DNA from: a virus
IMG/VR virus record: IMGVR_UViG_3300040801_003698
Location: 1-34,743 of that record
Length of the DNA: 34,743 nt
Strand: one strand, 5' to 3'
Part shown: positions 32,391 through 34,743 of the stretch, piece by piece
How the letters are laid out: each line of letters opens with the position of its first letter
Numbering within the stretch: position 1 is the first letter of the stretch
Program-made: the position numbers and the translations under genes
Notes under the pieces: model-generated
What the model was told of the DNA's origin: nothing
What the model saw: the letters and a program-made list of their open reading frames with translations, nothing else
The model's database searches: none

Positions 32391-33412
32391 TGCGTTAACT
32401 CCGTGATTAGTTCTTGGGCGTTGGCGGCGATCGCGCGCACGACGGGAAGTGTCATGGCATTAGCGATCGCGCCTACTCTTAGGTAGTTTGGGGCTAATCC
32501 TCCGAGGTAGGGAATAAGGGTATAGTCATCTGGTAGCCCTTGCAATCGCTCCAACTCGACTGGAGTGAGCTTGCGGGCGTTATACCCATCTGTGATAGCC
32601 ACGGCGTTTCCTCCACTACAGGGGCGTCCTTTGCGGCTATTCCCGGATCGTAAGGTAGGGGAAAGGATGCCCGCGTCTCGTCCGTTGTCGATGGATGAGA
32701 AGGCGATAAGCCCATCTCCATGAGCGGGGGGAGATTGATGCTGTGTTTGGCCGCCCTTCTTAGTATCCCAGTTTTGCAGCGATCGCTCAGCCAGAATCGC
32801 GAGAGGTAAGACTGCCAATCTTGCTGTGTTGATCCTGGATGCCGCGCCTCCCAATCCTCGAAGTCTTCCAATATCGATCGCAGCGAGATAAATTCGCCGC
32901 CGCCGTTGGGGGACATACCGAGAACTGTTGAGGCACTTCCAAGCGATCGCTCTCCGGCGTCCCAAGACACCACCGCAGCTTGGCCAGCGTCCGCCGGGGG
33001 GATGCAGTTCACCTTCGCCTGCCATTCCTCCGATAAATTGTCCAAAAGCGTTATCAGAGGTGGTAAGCACTCCTGGGACGTTTTCCCAGACGGTGAGAGT
33101 TGGGGCGATTTCATTAGCTAGTTCAATGAATTTCAGGGTGAGTTGGCCAACGCCGTCAGCGAGCGATCGCCGCAAGCCAATCGTCGAGAACGCTTGGCAG
33201 GGAGTCCCACCACAGAACACATCAACCTGCCCACGATAGCTTTCCCCGTCGATATTCCTCATGTCTCCGAGGTTGCGCGATTCGGGGAAACGCTCGGCAA
33301 GGACGGCACTCGGGAACGCGGCGATTTCGGATTGAAAGATTGAACGCAATCCAAACGCTAACTCGGGAACCCCGATCCCTGACGACACGGTGGCGATCGT
33401 CTCTAGTCGCAT
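32387..33412 (-). CDS. DNA C5-cytosine methyltransferase
   Basis: The 341-residue protein has the ordered motifs of C5 methylases: motif I VSSGIGVPELAF (9-20), motif IV GGTPCQAFS with catalytic Cys72, motif VI WENVPG (109-114), motif VIII QRRRRIYL, motif IX near RKLTPVELERLQGLP, and a motif X-like AIANAM. It methylates cytosine in a sequence I cannot predict; the target recognition region lies between VIII and IX. It overlaps the Dam-like gene by 10 bases and the small downstream gene by four. No cognate restriction enzyme is visible, so it is probably a solitary protective enzyme. Confidence 0.88.
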   Translation of the reverse strand: MRLETIATVSSGIGVPELAFGLRSIFQSEIAAFPSAVLAERFPESRNLGDMRNIDGESYRGQVDVFCGGTPCQAFSTIGLRRSLADGVGQLTLKFIELANEIAPTLTVWENVPGVLTTSDNAFGQFIGGMAGEGELHPPGGRWPSCGGVLGRRRAIAWKCLNSSRYVPQRRRRIYLAAIDIGRLRGLGGAASRINTARLAVLPLAILAERSLQNWDTKKGGQTQHQSPPAHGDGLIAFSSIDNGRDAGILSPTLRSGNSRKGRPCSGGNAVAITDGYNARKLTPVELERLQGLPDDYTLIPYLGGLAPNYLRVGAIANAMTLPVVRAIAANAQELITELTH

Positions 33413-34071
33413 GAGATTCGATTTCCCCCACAGTCAAATAGGATCGGTGGGTTGGTGGCGCGATCGCCAAAGATGTCGCCGAACTTAATCGTCTTGACTG
33501 CCCACTGGAGAGGGTCCTGTGGGGGAACATAGACAATAATGCTGTGATGAGGTGGTGAGGTGGCAGGGCGCAACTCGGGGATGATGTTTGCGATGGGGTA
33601 GTCACATCGCTTGCAGTGGCGATCGCTACCAAGGCTCACTTTTCCACATTCGGGGCAGTCTTTCAGCCAACTCCAATACTTAATCCGTTGCCGGGGTATC
33701 CAGTGGGGAAACCGTGAGATTGTCTCATGCCGCTGGGCGACAATTGATAGAGAGAACCCAACGAAAATGGCGTCGCGAAACTCGTTATTCTCCCACTTGT
33801 TGATGAGAAGATCCCACCAATTCCGCATATCGCCGGGGGGATTCAGAAATACAGAGGTGGCGTTCCATTCTTGGTTTTCTGACTCATCTTCCTTGGTGAG
33901 AAAGCGAGGGAAGCGATGGAGGTAATTTGCCGTCTCACAACTCGCTACATCAAGGCAATCCGGGTTTAAAAGTTCCTGAGCCTTCGCTGTTATTTCTGGG
34001 GGTGTGTAACGTTCCACTGTTTGGTTGTGGTGGAACGCGAGGACGCGCCCCTTCTGTTCAGGTTGATTCAT
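33403..34071 (-). CDS. Phage Dam-like N6-adenine methyltransferase with zinc-ribbon insert
   Basis: The 222-residue protein resembles phage N-6-adenine methyltransferases: YTPPE (22-26), DCLDVAS (38-44) in place of the usual D.DPAS, FLNPPG with catalytic NPP (77-79), and IPRQRIKYW. Inserted after that is a CPEC...CKRC zinc ribbon (Cys139, 142, 153, 156), which I do not know as a usual part of this family. It starts the reductase unit behind a strong promoter. The leader just before its ATG is a repeat of ACAAG units (GACAAGACAAGACAAGACA) with no Shine-Dalgarno site. With the D12 enzyme, the window holds two adenine methylases. Confidence 0.8.
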   Translation of the reverse strand: MNQPEQKGRVLAFHHNQTVERYTPPEITAKAQELLNPDCLDVASCETANYLHRFPRFLTKEDESENQEWNATSVFLNPPGDMRNWWDLLINKWENNEFRDAIFVGFSLSIVAQRHETISRFPHWIPRQRIKYWSWLKDCPECGKVSLGSDRHCKRCDYPIANIIPELRPATSPPHHSIIVYVPPQDPLQWAVKTIKFGDIFGDRATNPPILFDCGGNRISCD

Positions 34072-34136
34072 TGTCTTGTCTTGTCTTGTCGTTAGCTACC
34101 GAGGAGGTGATACTCTCCGTCTTTAGCCGTGTCTCA

Positions 34137-34165
34137 AGTATATCTCCATCTCCTGTCACCGTCAA
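34137..34165 (-). promoter_or_regulatory. Sigma-70-type promoter of the methylase/reductase unit
   Basis: On the minus strand, TTGACG (34160-34165) and TATACT (34137-34142) are separated by 17 bases, about 60 bases upstream of the 34071 start. It is closer to consensus than the operator-associated promoters and has no adjacent TGTTAC dyad, so this unit may be expressed constitutively or early. Confidence 0.75.
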
Positions 34166-34212
34166 GGGAGTTGCGGGGTATTTTGCAGCGGCGATCGCAT
34201 AAACCCAAACTA

Positions 34213-34343
34213 CCTGTACAGGGTTTTGTGACGGATTCTGGACAGCACTCTACCCCATACGGTGAGGGCGTTTTGGGCTTTTAAACTGCCGCGATACGGT
34301 AACACGTTTTCTGTTCCAGAATTGCAGTACGTTGTACTAACAA
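34213..34343 (+). repeat. Divergent repeat copy C
   Basis: This is a diverged member of the 151-bp family. CCTGTACAGG (34213-34222) is a palindrome standing where the other copies have ACCTATATATAGGT. It is followed by the conserved GTTTTGTGACGGATT (half-site at 34227-34237), later by AACACGTTTTCTG, and ends in TTGTACTAACAA (34332-34343). The palindrome is kept although its bases differ, which suggests that its symmetry matters. Confidence 0.6.
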
Positions 34344-34401
34344 AACTCGTCCTTCACCTTCCTGTTGTGGGGTGATGCTCACTGATTGGGGAGGGTGAAA
34401 C

Positions 34402-34429
34402 CTAAATCACGCCGATCAGCGTGATTTAG
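34402..34429. other. Perfect 11-base-pair inverted repeat
   Basis: CTAAATCACGC and GCGTGATTTAG pair perfectly around a six-base loop (CGATCA). No T-run follows on the plus strand, so it is not a typical terminator. It lies between repeat copies C and D in a region without genes. It could be an operator, a replication-initiator site or the first arm of a structured RNA. Confidence 0.7.
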
Positions 34430-34432
34430 ATA

Positions 34433-34500
34433 GAAGTGCCTAGGAGGGCGATGGAGGCGGGTTTAACCCTCCGGGTGTGGTTTCCCCGTCTCGGCACTTC
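34433..34500. other. Nested inverted-repeat structure
   Basis: Outer arms GAAGTGCC (34433-34440) and GGCACTTC (34493-34500) pair perfectly over 8 bases. Inside are GGAGGG (34443-34448) with CCCTCC (34467-34472), and GGG near 34473 with CCC near 34484. The nested layout looks like a multi-branch RNA or a cruciform. No protein frame of note runs through it. From 34501 to 34612 I see nothing beyond HIP1 octamers. Confidence 0.5.
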
Positions 34501-34612
34501 AACGCCCCTTAATGGCTCTCCTAAGCTGATGCTTTATTGAGGCGGGGTGTTCATCGTCGAGGGGGTGGGAAGGGTGCGATCGCAGTTCCTACACGCTTCG
34601 CGATCGCAAATG

Positions 34613-34743
34613 GACATGATCTTATCTACCTATATATAGGTTTTGTGACGGATTCCGATCATGTCTTAGCTCCCTCCCTGTCTGGGTTCTAGGCGACGAA
34701 CCCCTCAAAATCGATTACACGTTTTTCTGCATCAAGTTGCAGT
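34613..34743 (+). repeat. 151-bp structured repeat, copy D, cut by the window end
   Basis: The first 131 bases of the repeat are present, with 6 differences from copy B by my count. The outer arms GACATGATC/GATCATGTC, ACCTATATATAGGT, TGTGACGGATT (34644-34654), the GGGTT/AACCC hairpin and CTGCA/TGCAG are all intact. By analogy with copy B, a plus-strand unit would be expected just beyond the window. Confidence 0.85.

Noticed and set aside
32494-33114. 206-residue reading frame inside the cytosine methylase
   Set aside because: It overlaps the recognised methylase motifs in another frame and has a shadow-like composition.
34072-34500. Cobalamin riboswitch upstream of the reductase unit
   Set aside because: The B12 link made this worth checking, but I see no GCCACTG-type core and no B12 box; the structures at 34402-34500 do not match, and they lie upstream of the mapped promoter.

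Overview
This window looks like part of the genome of a tailed phage, or an integrated copy of one, from a cyanobacterium. The phage call rests on a terminase small/large pair, a portal protein, a tail-fibre-like protein, a very large helicase of the phage polyvalent type, and tightly overlapping gene blocks. The cyanobacterial call rests on the octamer GCGATCGC (HIP1), which recurs through genes on both strands, and on an adenosylcobalamin-dependent (class II) ribonucleotide reductase interrupted by an intein, a combination known from filamentous cyanobacteria. I see no capsid, protease, tape-measure or integrase gene, so other parts of the genome must lie outside the window.

Layout. (1) 1-4159, plus strand: a PP-loop ATPase remnant at the left edge, a DEAH helicase, a D12-class DNA adenine methylase, a tandem fusion of two ATP:corrinoid adenosyltransferase (CobA) domains, and a DUF488 protein. 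(2) 4145-10407, minus strand: two transcription units of mostly unrecognised small proteins, then a possible PD-(D/E)XK nuclease, an unknown protein and a tail-fibre-like protein. Five GC-rich hairpins sit in the gaps between genes. (3) 10539-12900, plus strand: the terminase subunits. (4) 12897-14402, minus strand: a PAPS-reductase-like PP-loop protein and an unknown protein. (5) 14403-15008: no protein gene, but two copies of a 151-bp structured repeat and a promoter-driven candidate small RNA between them. (6) 15009-21602, plus strand: portal and a run of unrecognised, coiled-coil or proline-rich proteins, closed by a terminator. (7) 21661-26628, plus strand: the 1655-residue SNF2-type helicase. 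(8) 26754-28456, minus strand: a HAD phosphatase and three unknowns. (9) 28613-34071, minus strand: the ribonucleotide reductase with its intein, a small unknown, a C5-cytosine methylase and a Dam-like adenine methylase. (10) 34072-34743: no protein gene, a good sigma-70-type promoter, two further repeat copies (one weak, one cut by the window end) and two strong inverted-repeat structures.

Two themes link the genes. First, nucleotide supply: the class II reductase needs adenosylcobalamin, and the CobA-like fusion would regenerate that cofactor. Second, a shared regulatory code: similar promoters (TTGYCA or TTGCAC, 17-18 bp, TACACT) precede four minus-strand units, three of them with a dyad related to TGTTAC-N5-GTAACA. 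The half-site TGTGACGGATT of that dyad occurs in every copy of the repeat. The least explained elements are the repeat family, whose stem substitutions in one copy all keep G-U pairing, and the small-RNA candidate between the repeats. These are the best candidates for something undescribed here.
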